Source: Aquabacterium sp.
GTDB taxonomy: Bacteria > Pseudomonadota > Gammaproteobacteria > Burkholderiales > Burkholderiaceae_C
Assembly: GCF_016234775.1 (NCBI RefSeq)
Contig: NZ_JACRAH010000031.1
Span: 100,584 to 164,583, forward strand
Reading direction: 5' to 3'
Length of the DNA stretch: 64,000 bases
Made by a program: the position numbers and the translations under genes
Part shown: positions 9,586 to 19,377 of the stretch, piece by piece
Numbering within the stretch: the stretch's first letter is position 1
Layout of the letters: the number at the start of each line of letters is the position of its first letter
Notes under the pieces: model-generated
What the model was told of the DNA's origin: nothing
What the model saw: only the letters and a program-made list of their open reading frames with translations
Databases searched by the model: none

Positions 9586-10461
9586 ATGGATCCCACCAAG
9601 CCCACGCAAGACACCCCGCTGCCAACCCTGTTTCTGTCTCACGGCTCACCGATGATCGCCCTCGAGCCGGGGGCCGCCGGGCAGTTCATGAGAGAGCTGG
9701 GGCCGGCCATTGACCAGCTCTGGGGTAGACCCAAGGCCGTGGTGATCATGTCGCCGCACACGGCCACGCGCACGCCCTTCGTGCTGGGCGCGGCTCACCA
9801 TCAGACCATCCATGACTTTGGCGGCTTCCCGGCCGCCCTGTATGAGATCCGCTACGAAGCAGCTGGCGCACCAGCCCTGGCACAAGAGATCACACGTTTG
9901 CTGACCAAGGCAGGCCTGCCCGCCCAGTTCACGCCGCAAGGTGGCCTGGATCACGGCATCTGGACCACCTTGATGCACGTGTACCCACAGGTGGATGTGC
10001 CCGTGGTGCCGGTGTCCTTGATGCCGCACACGAAGCCTGCCGACATGCTGGCCTTGGGCCGGGCGCTGCGCAGTCTGAGCAAGCAGGGCATCCTGGTGAT
10101 CGGATCAGGCAGCCTGACGCACAATCTGCAGCGCTTTTTTGGCTCGCCAAGCCCGATAGACGCCCCGGAAGAAGAGGACTGCGCGGCGTTTCGCGCCTGG
10201 GTAGACAACCGGACCAGGGTGGCCGATTGGCCAGCTTTGCTGGACTACCGCGCCCAAGCCCCCTACGCTCGTGAGATGCACCCCACAGACGAGCACTGGC
10301 TGCCTTTCTACTTTGCAGCTGGCGCCGCAGTTGAAGGCGATGCATCGGTACCGGCTCAAGGGATGCGACTGCACAGCAGCGTGACGCACGGGCATCTGGC
10401 GCTGGATGCATATGGCTTCGGGCCGGGTGTCGAGGCCTTGGCTCGCCAAATGGGCGTGTGA
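9586..10461 (+). CDS. ygiD: LigB-type extradiol ring-cleavage dioxygenase (YgiD/DODA family)
   Basis: Non-haem metal-dependent dioxygenase of the class III (LigB) extradiol family, 291 residues. Visible active-site marks are TLFLSHGSPMIALEPG at the N-terminus (metal-binding His), VVIMSPHTATR (second His), then GGLDHGIWTTLMHVYPQ with a conserved His, and ending with HEHLPLF-like DEHWLPFYFAAGA. Escherichia coli YgiD opens the ring of L-DOPA; the physiological substrate is not certain, and plant-type DODA relatives act on the same compound. It follows the YoaK-like gene by nine bases. A stretch without genes follows, containing the repeat pair. Confidence 0.88.
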   Translation: MDPTKPTQDTPLPTLFLSHGSPMIALEPGAAGQFMRELGPAIDQLWGRPKAVVIMSPHTATRTPFVLGAAHHQTIHDFGGFPAALYEIRYEAAGAPALAQEITRLLTKAGLPAQFTPQGGLDHGIWTTLMHVYPQVDVPVVPVSLMPHTKPADMLALGRALRSLSKQGILVIGSGSLTHNLQRFFGSPSPIDAPEEEDCAAFRAWVDNRTRVADWPALLDYRAQAPYAREMHPTDEHWLPFYFAAGAAVEGDASVPAQGMRLHSSVTHGHLALDAYGFGPGVEALARQMGV

Positions 10462-10531
10462 CTTAGCGCTGGGTTTGCGCTGCTGTTGATGCGTCTTGGT
10501 GGCGTTCTCTTCATGCATGAAGCGAGCGCGA

Positions 10532-10675
10532 CCAGGTGAACCGGGTGGGCGGCTTCCGCTCCTGACGCGGGCCATCACCGCATCGCGACTCGGTCACCTC
10601 GTCAACACCGACCAGGCGGTTCACGAGTCAGGACACCGCGAATGGTCGCTTCAGCCGCCCACCCAATTCACCCGG
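10532..10675 (+). repeat. Structured repeat, copy A
   Basis: A core of 100 bases (10554-10653) is bounded by arms of 22 bases (10532-10553 and 10654-10675) that are complementary at 19 positions. The core contains three blocks identical to copy B: block 1 TTCCGCTCCTGACGCGGGC at 10554-10572, block 2 CCTCGTCAACAC at 10597-10608 and block 3, 25 bases, at 10629-10653. The sequence between the blocks differs from copy B but the spacing is nearly the same (24 and 20 bases). Inside, GACTC (10587-10591) can pair with GAGTC (10625-10629) and GGTC with GACC. The layout fits a structured RNA or a small mobile palindromic element. Confidence 0.7.
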
Positions 10676-10821
10676 TCCGACACAGGGGTCGCCTGGCACG
10701 ATTGAACAGCCGCCAGCACCTACCCGTAACGCATTTCCTTTCACCACTTCCGGTCCCGCGCCACGCTGCCACGCGTGCACCACTCACACCTCTTGCCAGC
10801 CCTCGGCATGTCGCGGGATGG

Positions 10822-10954
10822 CGGTGGCAAGCGACTGTGAAGCGACCATTCGCGGTGTCCTGGCTGGTGGCATGGGCAGGCTCGTGTTGACGAGGCAAAG
10901 GCGGCGCCGCTCGGTGGTCGCCCGCGTCAGGAGCGGAACAGGCGCTTGCCGCCG
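10822..10954 (-). repeat. Structured repeat, copy B (opposite strand)
   Basis: Inverted copy of the element at 10532-10675. Read on the minus strand, block 1 is at 10938-10920, block 2 at 10895-10884 and block 3 at 10862-10838, all identical to copy A over 19, 12 and 25 bases. The linkers are 24 and 21 bases, against 24 and 20 in copy A, with unrelated sequence. The closing arms are CGGTGGCAAGCGACTG (plus strand, 10822-10837) and CAGGCGCTTGCCGCCG (10939-10954), complementary at 14 of 16 positions plus a wobble pair. These arms have a different sequence from the arms of copy A, so pairing is kept while sequence is not. Confidence 0.7.
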
Positions 10955-11000
10955 TCGTCCCGTTGCCCCCACATCCGCACGAACAAAAACACAAAGGCAA

Positions 11001-11037
11001 AAAGCAAAAAGGCCATCAGAGCAACACTCTGACGGCC
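11001..11037 (-). terminator. Intrinsic terminator of the adenine deaminase/nucleoside importer operon
   Basis: On the minus strand GGCCGTCAGAG pairs with CTCTGATGGCC (plus positions 11037-11027 and 11021-11011, one mismatch, loop of five) and is followed by TTTTTGCTTTTT. It lies 48 bases after the adenine deaminase stop. Confidence 0.85.
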
Positions 11038-11084
11038 CATGAAGCCAAGCGAAACAAGCGCCTCAGCGAAGCATCAAACCAACC

Positions 11085-12152
<1,068 letters not shown>

Positions 12153-12160
12153 TCAGAGGC

Positions 12161-13327
12161 TTACTTGCCGGAAGGCACGGCACCATCCACGCCCTTGACG
12201 TAGAAGTTGATGCCGCCCAGGAACTTGTCATCGGCCACGGCGTCCTTGGCCACGACTTCCTTGCCGTCCTGACCCAGGATGGGGCCCTTCCAGATCACGA
12301 AGCTGCCATCCTTCAGGCCGGCCTTGACCGTCTCGACCTTGGCCTTCAGATCAGCCGGCACCTTGTCGGAGATGGACACGATGTCGATCGCGCCTTCCTT
12401 CACACCCCACCAGACACCACCGGTCTGCCATGTGCCTTCCAGGGCGTCCTTGGTGGCTTTGACGTAGTACGGAGCCCAGTTGATGATGGCCGAGGCCAGG
12501 TGAGCCTTGGGGCCAAACTGGGTCATGTCCGAATCCCAGCCGAAGGCGTATTTACCGGCCTTTTCAGCGGTCTGCAGCACGGCGGGCGAATCGGTGTTCT
12601 GGAACAGCACGTCGGCCCCCTGGTTGAGCAGGCTTTGCGCGCCTTCGGTTTCCTTGGGAGGATCAAACCACGCGTTCACCCACACGACCTTGGTCTTGAT
12701 CTTGGGGTTGACGCTTTGCGCGCCCAGCGTGAAGGTGTTGATGTTGCGAATCACTTCGGGGATGGGGATCGAGCCCACCACGCCGATCACGCCAGACTTG
12801 CTCATGCCGCCCGCGATCACCCCCGCCATGTAGGCGCCTTCATAGGTGCGCGAGTCGTAGGTGCGCATGTTCGGCGCGGTCTTGTAGCCGGTGGCGTGCT
12901 CGAACTTGACGTCCTTGCTGTCGGCTGCCACCTTGAGCATGGGTTCCATGTAGCCAAAGGTGGTGCCGAAGATCAGGGTGTTGCCCTGGCCCACCAGATC
13001 GCGGATCACGCGCTCGGCCTCAGGGCCCTCAGGCACCTTCTCCACAAAGGTGGTCTTGACCTTGTCGCCGAATTCCTTTTCGATGGCCAGGCGACCCGCG
13101 TTGTGTGCGTAAGTCCAGCCGGCATCGCCCACAGGGCCCACATAGGCAAAGGCAATCTTCAGCGGGCCGGCAGGTGCGGCAGCGGCCGAAGCGGCTTCGG
13201 AAGCGCCAGAAGCGGCCTCAGGGGCTGCAGCCTCCTTCTTGCCACAGCCGACCAGGGCGGCGGATGTAGCCAGCGTGGCCCAGCCCGCCAACTTCAACAA
13301 AGAACGCTTGGACATCGGTGAAGTCAT
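12161..13327 (-). CDS. BMP-family lipoprotein, nucleoside/purine ABC importer binding protein
   Basis: Periplasmic binding lipoprotein of 388 residues from the BMP (PnrA-like) family, which binds nucleosides or related purines. The N-terminus is MSKRSLLKLAGWATLATSAA followed by a lipobox around LVGCGKK and a low-complexity Ala/Glu/Ser linker. The fold begins KIAFAYVGPVGDAGWTYAHN and contains TLIFGTTFGYMEPMLKVAAD, VGVVGSIPIPEVIRNINTF and GADVLFQNTDSPAVLQTAEK. The start at 13327 has GGAG six bases upstream; the Met at 13315 could also be used. It sits directly before the adenine deaminase and after the two permease genes of the same strand. Confidence 0.92.
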   Translation of the reverse strand: MTSPMSKRSLLKLAGWATLATSAALVGCGKKEAAAPEAASGASEAASAAAAPAGPLKIAFAYVGPVGDAGWTYAHNAGRLAIEKEFGDKVKTTFVEKVPEGPEAERVIRDLVGQGNTLIFGTTFGYMEPMLKVAADSKDVKFEHATGYKTAPNMRTYDSRTYEGAYMAGVIAGGMSKSGVIGVVGSIPIPEVIRNINTFTLGAQSVNPKIKTKVVWVNAWFDPPKETEGAQSLLNQGADVLFQNTDSPAVLQTAEKAGKYAFGWDSDMTQFGPKAHLASAIINWAPYYVKATKDALEGTWQTGGVWWGVKEGAIDIVSISDKVPADLKAKVETVKAGLKDGSFVIWKGPILGQDGKEVVAKDAVADDKFLGGINFYVKGVDGAVPSGK

Positions 13328-13412
13328 GTCATCTCCAGGGTTGAAAACAGCTCAAAAACAAAGGGTTTGATCTGGACAGCCGGTGCAATGATCGTGCCGC
13401 GATCATGCCAAT

Positions 13413-14348
13413 TCAGGCGCCAGGATGGAAGGGTTTCCCGAGCGATGCGGGCATGTTGATGCGAATCCACGTCGGATTGCGCGAGATCAACACCAGCACC
13501 ACGATGGTCGAGAGATAAGGCAGCATCGTCAGCCACTGGCTGGGGATCTGCACGCCCTGCCCTTGCAACTGAAACTGCAACATGGTGACGCCGCCAAACA
13601 GGTAAGCGCCCAACAGAACGCGCGCGGGGCGCCAGGTGGCGAACGTGGTCAAGGCCAGGGCGATCCAGCCCTTGCCTGCCACCATGCCCTCGACCCACAT
13701 GGGCGTGTAGACCATCGAGATATAGGCGCCCGCCAGCCCGCACAAGGCCCCACCGACCATCACAGCCAACAGACGGATAGGGCGAACGGGATAGCCCAGC
13801 GCGTGCGCCGATTCGGGCGACTCGCCCACGGCGCGCAAGACCAGACCAGCGCGAGACTTCAGCAGGAACCAGCTCAGCCCGATCACCAGCGCCATGGCGC
13901 CGTAGACCAAGGGGTGGTGCTTGAACAAAGCGGGGCCGACAAAGGGCATGTCAGACAGGAAGGGGATGTCGAAGTGCGCGCGCTCGGGCAAGCGCTGCTG
14001 CGTGTACTGGATACCCGCAAAGGCGCTCAAGCCCGCGCCAAACAGGCTCAAGGCCAGCCCGCTGGCGTACTGGTTGGTATTGAGCCAGATCACCAGCACA
14101 CCGAACAAGGCGGCCATGCCCGCGCCAGCCAGGGCCCCTGCAGCAAAGCCCAGCACATCGCTGCCGGTATGCACACAGGTGGCGTAGCCCGCGATGGCGG
14201 CCACCAGCATCATTCCTTCGGCGCCCAGATTGAGCACGCCTGCACGCTCATTGATCAACAGCCCCAGCGCGGCCAGGGCCACGACGGTGCCGGCATTGAG
14301 CGTGGCGGCAATCAGCAGCGCCAGAGAGTCAGCGGTCATTCCGGTCAT
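13413..14348 (-). CDS. Nucleoside-type ABC importer permease (second permease)
   Basis: Inner-membrane permease of 311 residues in the branched family that serves BMP-type importers (like NupQ/YufQ). Typical marks are the N-terminal LLIAATLNAGTVVALAALGL, NERAGVLNLGAEGMMLVAAI and later KGWIALALTTFATWRPARVL. Eight to ten hydrophobic stretches are visible. Its start overlaps the stop of the upstream permease gene in an ATGA, a sign of translational coupling. It forms the channel with the other permease and is driven by the ATPase encoded two genes upstream. Confidence 0.92.
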   Translation of the reverse strand: MTGMTADSLALLIAATLNAGTVVALAALGLLINERAGVLNLGAEGMMLVAAIAGYATCVHTGSDVLGFAAGALAGAGMAALFGVLVIWLNTNQYASGLALSLFGAGLSAFAGIQYTQQRLPERAHFDIPFLSDMPFVGPALFKHHPLVYGAMALVIGLSWFLLKSRAGLVLRAVGESPESAHALGYPVRPIRLLAVMVGGALCGLAGAYISMVYTPMWVEGMVAGKGWIALALTTFATWRPARVLLGAYLFGGVTMLQFQLQGQGVQIPSQWLTMLPYLSTIVVLVLISRNPTWIRINMPASLGKPFHPGA

Positions 14349-15406
14349 TTGGCAGCCACCCAGCGCAGACGTTGATGGATGAAGGTGTCACAGGCCAGCA
14401 AGGCGAACAGCAGCAAGCCCTGGAACACGCCCGTGATGGCCTTGGGCAGGCCCAGACGCGACTGCGCCAGCTCGCCACCGATGTAGAACATGCTCATCAG
14501 CACCGCGGAAAACACGATGCCCACAGGGTGAAGGCGACCGACAAAGGCCACGATGATGGCGCCAAAGCCGTAGCCCAAGGGGATGTAAGGCGTGAGTTGC
14601 CCCTGGGGCCCGGCCGCATCCAGCCCGCCTGCCAGCCCCGCCATGCCCCCGGACAGCAGCAAAGCCGTCCACAAGGCACTGCGCGACGAGAACCCGGCGT
14701 AACGAGAGGCCGCTGGCGCCAGCCCACCGACTTGCAACTGAAAGCCGGCATAGGTACGGGCCAGAAACACCGTGAGCACCAGCACAGACACCGCTGCAAT
14801 GTAGATGCCGACGTTCATGCGCAAGCCCGACACCAGCTTGGGCACACGCGAGGCCTCCAGGAAGGTGATGGTCTGGGGGAAGTTGTAGCCCTGCGGGTCC
14901 TTCCAGGGCCCGTAGACCAGGTAACTCAATACCATCTCGGCCACATAGACCAGCATCAGGCTGCACAGAATCTCGCTGGCATTGAAGCGATCACGCAACA
15001 AGGCCACGATGGCCGCCCAGAACATGCCGCCCAGGGCGCCTGCAGCCAGCACCAGCACCCACAGGCCGGCGCCGCTGTCTGGCGTGGCGCGCATTGCCAC
15101 GCCACCCGCAAAGATGGCGCCCATGATGAACTGCCCTTCGGCACCGATGTTCCAGATATTGGCGCGAAAGCACACCGCCAGCCCCAGCCCGATCAGGATC
15201 AGGGGCGTGGCCTTGACGCTCAGCTCGGACAAGGCATAGGTGCTCTTGAGGGGCTCCACAAAAAACATCTGCAAGCCCGCCAGAGGGTCCTTGCCCAGGG
15301 CGATGAACAGGCACACACCCACCAGCACAGTGATGGCCAAGGCCAGCAGCGGCGAAGCCAGCATCAAGGTGGTCGACGGCGCGGGGCGAGGTTCAAGCTT
15401 GAACAT
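14345..15406 (-). CDS. Nucleoside-type ABC importer permease (first permease)
   Basis: Inner-membrane permease of 353 residues (NupP/YufP type). It opens MFKLEPRPAPSTTLMLASPL and has about ten membrane segments, with FRANIWNIGAEGQFIMGAIF, the family signature, near residue 95, and PLGYGFGAIIVAFVGRLHPV later. The start was set at ATG 15406, preceded by a G-rich AGGGGGG, overlapping the end of the ATPase gene by 14 bases; an in-frame upstream ATG at 15451 lies deep inside that gene and is less likely. The protein partners the permease downstream. Confidence 0.9.
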   Translation of the reverse strand: MFKLEPRPAPSTTLMLASPLLALAITVLVGVCLFIALGKDPLAGLQMFFVEPLKSTYALSELSVKATPLILIGLGLAVCFRANIWNIGAEGQFIMGAIFAGGVAMRATPDSGAGLWVLVLAAGALGGMFWAAIVALLRDRFNASEILCSLMLVYVAEMVLSYLVYGPWKDPQGYNFPQTITFLEASRVPKLVSGLRMNVGIYIAAVSVLVLTVFLARTYAGFQLQVGGLAPAASRYAGFSSRSALWTALLLSGGMAGLAGGLDAAGPQGQLTPYIPLGYGFGAIIVAFVGRLHPVGIVFSAVLMSMFYIGGELAQSRLGLPKAITGVFQGLLLFALLACDTFIHQRLRWVAAK

Positions 15407-16928
15407 GCGCGCCCCCCTGCCCGGCTGTCTCGTGCTGATCCCACAAGCCACTCATCCACTCACCGATGCGCTCGACCGTGGCATCTGCCACCGCCACACT
15501 GGGTGACAGGCGCCCCTTTTCCATCACCATCAGGCGATCACAGATCTCGAACAACTCGTGCAACTCCTCGCTCACGACCAGGATGGCGCAACCCGCATCA
15601 CGCAGCTTGAGCAGCTCGCCACGAATCTGCGCCGCCGCACCCACATCCACACCCCAGGTGGGCTGGGACACCAGCAGCACACGGGGCTCGGCATCAATCT
15701 CGCGCCCCATGATGAATTTCTGCAAATTGCCGCCCGACAGGCTGCGCGCCATCGCATGCGGGCCCGCGGCCTTGACCTTGAAGCGGTCGATCAGCTCGTT
15801 GGTCATGCCGATCACGCCCTGCATGCGCAGCCAGCCGCCCGGGCCAACCGCATCCATGCGGGTCAACAAGGTATTTTTTGCCAGCGACAAGGTAGGCACC
15901 GCACCGCGCCCCAGGCGCTCTTCGGGCACGCTGTTGAGCCCCAGCTTGCGCCGCTTCATGGGTGACTGACGGGTGACGTCGTGCCCGAACAGGGTGACGC
16001 TGCCCGGCGCGCCACGCGGGTCCTCGCCACTGAGCACGGCCATCAGGGCCTGCTGACCATTGCCCGACACCCCGGCGATGCCCAGGATCTCACCCGCGCA
16101 CAAGGCAAAGTGGATGTCCTTGAGCGACATGCCGAACGGGTCTTCACTGGGCACGCTCAGGCCTTTGACGGCCAGCGCCACTTCGCCCAGCATGGGGGCT
16201 TTGCGCTCCAGCTCCACCGGTTCGGAGCCAATCATCAAGCGCGACAGGCTGGCGTTGCTTTCCAGGCGTGGATCAACCTCGCCCGTGACCTTGCCACCTC
16301 GCATCACCGTACAGCGATGGCACAGCGCGCGGATCTCGTCGAGCTTGTGGCTGATATAGAGGATGGCGCAGCCCCGATCGGCCAGGTGCCGCAAGGTACC
16401 GAACAGCTTTTCCACAGCCTGAGGCACCAGCACCGAGGTCGGTTCATCAAGGATGAGCAACTGGGGGTTGGTCATCAAGGCACGCACGATTTCGATGCGC
16501 TGGCGCTCCCCCACCGTCAGGGAATGCACATGTCGATCCGGGTCCACATCCAGGCCGTACTCACCCGCGACCTGGCGGATGCGCAGGGTGACCTCCTCCA
16601 GGCTGAGTGATTTGTTCAGCCCCAGCCACACGTTCTCGGCCGCCGTGAGCGTGTCAAACAGGGAGAAGTGCTGGAACACCATGCTGATGCCCAACTCGCG
16701 TGCCTCATGAGGCGACTTGACGCTGACGCGCTCGCCGTTGAAGTACACCTCACCCGCATCTGGTTTGACCGAACCGAAGATGATCTTCATGAGCGTGGAC
16801 TTGCCAGCGCCGTTTTCGCCCAGCACCGCGTGGATTTCACCGGGCTGCACCTTCAAATTGACCGCGTCATTGGCGCGCACGCCGGGGTACTGCTTGGTGA
16901 TGCCGCGCAATTCAAGACGAGGGGTCAT
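15393..16928 (-). CDS. Nucleoside-type ABC importer ATPase (tandem domains)
   Basis: Cytoplasmic ATPase of 511 residues with two ABC domains (NupO/YufO, similar in layout to RbsA). Domain 1 has Walker A GENGAGKST, signature LTVGERQRIEIVRAL and Walker B LLILDEPTSVL. Domain 2 is degenerate at Walker A (GVSGNGQQALM) but keeps the signature LSGGNLQKFIMGREI and VLLVSQPTWGVDVGAA in place of the usual DEPT; such asymmetry is normal in this family. The start overlaps the guanine deaminase stop in an ATGA. A TGTATACA palindrome lies about 20 bases upstream, like that before the GntR regulator gene. Confidence 0.93.
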   Translation of the reverse strand: MTPRLELRGITKQYPGVRANDAVNLKVQPGEIHAVLGENGAGKSTLMKIIFGSVKPDAGEVYFNGERVSVKSPHEARELGISMVFQHFSLFDTLTAAENVWLGLNKSLSLEEVTLRIRQVAGEYGLDVDPDRHVHSLTVGERQRIEIVRALMTNPQLLILDEPTSVLVPQAVEKLFGTLRHLADRGCAILYISHKLDEIRALCHRCTVMRGGKVTGEVDPRLESNASLSRLMIGSEPVELERKAPMLGEVALAVKGLSVPSEDPFGMSLKDIHFALCAGEILGIAGVSGNGQQALMAVLSGEDPRGAPGSVTLFGHDVTRQSPMKRRKLGLNSVPEERLGRGAVPTLSLAKNTLLTRMDAVGPGGWLRMQGVIGMTNELIDRFKVKAAGPHAMARSLSGGNLQKFIMGREIDAEPRVLLVSQPTWGVDVGAAAQIRGELLKLRDAGCAILVVSEELHELFEICDRLMVMEKGRLSPSVAVADATVERIGEWMSGLWDQHETAGQGGAHVQA

Positions 16929-18319
16929 GCTGTGATTCGCTTTTTGTATACAGTTTGACCAGCAATCATCGTGCCTGCCAGGTTGCGCTCATCACCCAGC
17001 GTCATCCAGACGAAGGCGCGTTCGTGCAGGTCACCTGAGGCCTGTGCCAGGCCATCGCGGTGCGTGGCCACAGGCCCAACAGCCCAATCCCACACAGCCA
17101 GATCGGCCATGCGCCCGGGCTCCACCTGACCTATTTCTTCGTCCAGCCCCAGATGGCGAGCAGCGCCCAGCGTGGCGGTGTACAAGGCCTTCCAGGCGGT
17201 CAGCCGCGTGCCCTGCAAGGCCTGGATCTTGTAGGCATCGGCCATGTTGCGCAGCATGGACAGGCTGGTGCCACCGCCCACATCACTGGCCAGGCTCACG
17301 TTGACGCCTTCCTGCTGTGCCTGGGCCCAGTCGAACAAACCACTGCCCAGAAACAGATTGGACGAGGGGCTGTGGGCAATCTGCGCGCCGCGTTCGCGCA
17401 ACACGGCACGGTCGCGGTCGTCCAGCCAGATGCCGTGCGCCAGCACGCCACGGGCACCGATCAGGCCATCGCGGTCGTACACATCCAGGTAGCTGCGCGC
17501 ATCCGGGAACAGCGACGCCACCCATCGCACCTCGTCGCGGTTTTCGGCCACGTGGGTCTGCATATAGGTGCCGTCATAGGTCTGGCACAACTGGCCGGCC
17601 ATCATCAACTGCTCGGGCGTGCTGGTGGGCGCAAAACGCACCGTCACGGCAAAGGCCTGCCTGCCCTTGCCATGCCACAGGTCGATCAGGTCCACGCAGT
17701 CACGCTCGGCCTGGTCGACATCGTCTCGCAGGCCTTCGGGTGCATGGCGGTTCATCAGCACCTTGCCCGTGATCAGACGCATGTTCTGCGCATGGGCCTG
17801 CTCGAACAAGGCATGCGCACTGACCTTGTGGACGGTCGGGAACACCACGGCCGTGGTCGTGCCGTGCGCCCACAAGGCCAGCAGAAAGCGCTCGGCGCCA
17901 GCCTGTGACACGGCCGGGTCCGCATAGCGTCGCTCAGCCGGGAAGGTGTAGGTATTGAGCCAGTCCAGCAGTTCCGTCCCGAAACTGGCGATCACGTCCA
18001 GCTGCGGGCAGTGAACATGGGTGTCAATGAAACCCGGCATGATCAACTGGCCGCGATGGTCCTCCACGGGCACATCCTGCCAGCCGGCCGGCAAGGCCTT
18101 CGCGTGCGGCTGTACCGCGGCAATACGCCCCTCCTCGATCAGCACCACATGATCGGGCCGCCAGCGCACACCGGGCGCTTCCTTCGGCGGCGCGAATCCC
18201 GGGTCTGCGGTGAAGTCGAGCACATCGCCCCACAGCACGCGACGCCCGGATGAAACGGTGTCCGCCGGCGATGCCGAAGCCGCTGCGGATGCGGACGAAT
18301 CTGTGCCTGAGTGGGTCAT
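16925..18319 (-). CDS. guaD: Guanine deaminase
   Basis: Zinc amidohydrolase converting guanine to xanthine and ammonia, 464 residues. The metal site is MPGFIDTHVHCPQLDVIASF near residue 95, where CPQ after the HxH is characteristic of guanine deaminases. Also present are LWAHGTTTAVVFPTVHKVSA, the QTHVAENRDEVRWV segment, LAHGIWLDD, HSPSSNLFLGSGLF and the SLASDVGGGTSLSMLRNM metal Asp. The first 25 residues are a low-complexity Ser/Ala tail. ATG 18319 was chosen over an upstream in-frame start because the extra residues run into the LysR gene. It overlaps the ATPase gene by four bases, so enzyme and importer are co-expressed. Confidence 0.94.
   Translation of the reverse strand: MTHSGTDSSASAAASASPADTVSSGRRVLWGDVLDFTADPGFAPPKEAPGVRWRPDHVVLIEEGRIAAVQPHAKALPAGWQDVPVEDHRGQLIMPGFIDTHVHCPQLDVIASFGTELLDWLNTYTFPAERRYADPAVSQAGAERFLLALWAHGTTTAVVFPTVHKVSAHALFEQAHAQNMRLITGKVLMNRHAPEGLRDDVDQAERDCVDLIDLWHGKGRQAFAVTVRFAPTSTPEQLMMAGQLCQTYDGTYMQTHVAENRDEVRWVASLFPDARSYLDVYDRDGLIGARGVLAHGIWLDDRDRAVLRERGAQIAHSPSSNLFLGSGLFDWAQAQQEGVNVSLASDVGGGTSLSMLRNMADAYKIQALQGTRLTAWKALYTATLGAARHLGLDEEIGQVEPGRMADLAVWDWAVGPVATHRDGLAQASGDLHERAFVWMTLGDERNLAGTMIAGQTVYKKRITA
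16941..16956 (-). promoter_or_regulatory. Possible GntR-type operator before the importer ATPase gene
   Basis: The minus strand reads AAACTGTATACAAAAA here, with an 8-bp palindrome TGTATACA at 16945-16952, centred about 20 bases before the ATPase start and inside the last codons of the guanine deaminase gene. The same 8-mer forms the centre of the perfect palindrome at 28382-28397 before the GntR regulator. A shared regulator is an inference; one 8-mer can arise by chance. Confidence 0.35.
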
Positions 18320-18338
18320 GGAGGATGGGATCGCGCGG

Positions 18339-19343
18339 TCAACTGGTACTGCGCACAGGCAGGGCCTCTGCGCGCGTGGGGGGACGAACGAGTTGCAGAC
18401 TGCGCACAACATCTCGCACCTGCTCGCGCAACCAGCGGCTGGCGGCGGAGTGATGCGTCAGGTCATGCCAGAGTTGATAGTAGTTCATCGGCGGGAAGGC
18501 CACCGGGCAACGCACGATCTTCACGCGCAACTGTTGCGCGTAACGCTCACAGAAGCGGCGCCCTGTCGTGAGCACCAGCAAGGAGCCCGCCACCATATAG
18601 GGCAGTTGCGCAAAGTGGGGGTTGCGGACCACGATGTTGCGGCGCAGCCCCTGAGCGGCGAGATGCTCGTCGATGATGCCCAGCGCGCCCGGGTGCAAGG
18701 CTGGTGGTGCCACGTGCTCGCACGAGAGGTACTGCTCGATGGACCAGGCCCGTTTGCCTTCCTTGGGCAAGCGCGCGGCTGGATGATCTTCGGATACCAG
18801 GCAGACCACCTCGTCGCTGATCAGCCGCCCCAGATGCAACTCGTCCGATGGCTCCAGCCAGTTGCCGATGACCAGATCGACCTCGCCACGCGCCAGACTG
18901 CGGCGGTAATCCAGATCGGCCGACAACTGCACCACCTCGACACGCACATTCGGCGCCAGACGACGCAGGCGCAGTGTCAGCTCCGGCAGGAAGAAGGGAT
19001 CGAGGTAATCGGTGGCGGCCAGCCTGAACGTCAGGTTGGTGGTGGCCGGATCGAATTCCCGCACAGAGTTGTTGTGGCCGAACATGCTTTGTGCATGTTG
19101 CAGGATGGCCGATGCCGGCTCCAGCAGGTTCAAGGCCACATCAGTGGGGGCCATGCTCTGCCCGCAGCGAACCAGCAAAGGGTCGCCCGTCAACTCACGC
19201 AAGCGCCTGAGTTGAGCACTGACGGCCGGTTGGCTGGATTGCAGGCGTATGGCCGCCCGCGAGACACTGCATTCGGTGATCACGGTGTGCAAGACACGGA
19301 TGAGGGAGAGGTCGATCTTCTCGAAAAGCGTGTTCTTATTCAT
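18339..19343 (-). CDS. LysR-family regulator, likely of purine genes
   Basis: Transcription factor of 334 residues. The N-terminal winged helix begins LFEKIDLSLIRVLHTVITEC with SVSRAAIRLQSSQPAVSAQL as the recognition helix region, slightly divergent from the common LysR pattern (NLxxF replaced by SLIRV). The ligand-binding part starts near LTFRLAATDYLDPFFLPELT. ATG 19343 is used because the frame upstream has no family similarity. It lies 19 bases before guaD on the same strand and divergently from xdhA, with a CTATT-N5-AATAG inverted repeat between them. Control of xdhABC and the guanine deaminase/importer genes is the natural inference; the inducer is unknown. Confidence 0.9.
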   Translation of the reverse strand: MNKNTLFEKIDLSLIRVLHTVITECSVSRAAIRLQSSQPAVSAQLRRLRELTGDPLLVRCGQSMAPTDVALNLLEPASAILQHAQSMFGHNNSVREFDPATTNLTFRLAATDYLDPFFLPELTLRLRRLAPNVRVEVVQLSADLDYRRSLARGEVDLVIGNWLEPSDELHLGRLISDEVVCLVSEDHPAARLPKEGKRAWSIEQYLSCEHVAPPALHPGALGIIDEHLAAQGLRRNIVVRNPHFAQLPYMVAGSLLVLTTGRRFCERYAQQLRVKIVRCPVAFPPMNYYQLWHDLTHHSAASRWLREQVRDVVRSLQLVRPPTRAEALPVRSTS

Positions 19344-19362
19344 ACACCGACTCTGATAGTGT

Positions 19363-19377
19363 CTATTCACGAAATAG
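19363..19377. promoter_or_regulatory. Candidate LysR operator between the regulator and xdhA
   Basis: CTATT (19363-19367) and AATAG (19373-19377) form a perfect inverted repeat with a 5-base spacer, within the longer imperfect palindrome ATAGTGTCTATT / AATAGTAT. Size, spacing and position 20 bases before the LysR start and 113 before xdhA suit a LysR-type T-N11-A site. Confidence 0.55.

Larger units (their letters stand above)
10462..11084. other. Gene-free stretch holding two inverted structured repeats and a terminator
   Basis: The 623 bases between the dioxygenase stop and the adenine deaminase stop contain no reading frame with recognisable protein character. They hold repeat copy A (10532-10675), about 145 bases of unassigned sequence, repeat copy B on the other strand (10822-10954), an A-rich stretch (10981-11010) and the terminator of the purine operon. 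The short frames that cross the repeats share the reading SQDTANGRF only in some frames and copy A has a stop in that frame, so I treat them as non-coding. Confidence 0.6.

Noticed and set aside
10668..11000. Short minus-strand frame crossing repeat copy B
   Set aside because: Copy A has a stop codon in the matching frame and the conserved blocks end at stem arms, not at codon boundaries; a non-coding element explains the data better.
14372..15610. Plus-strand frame (412 codons) opposite the importer permease
   Set aside because: Gln/His-rich antisense translation without any family pattern.
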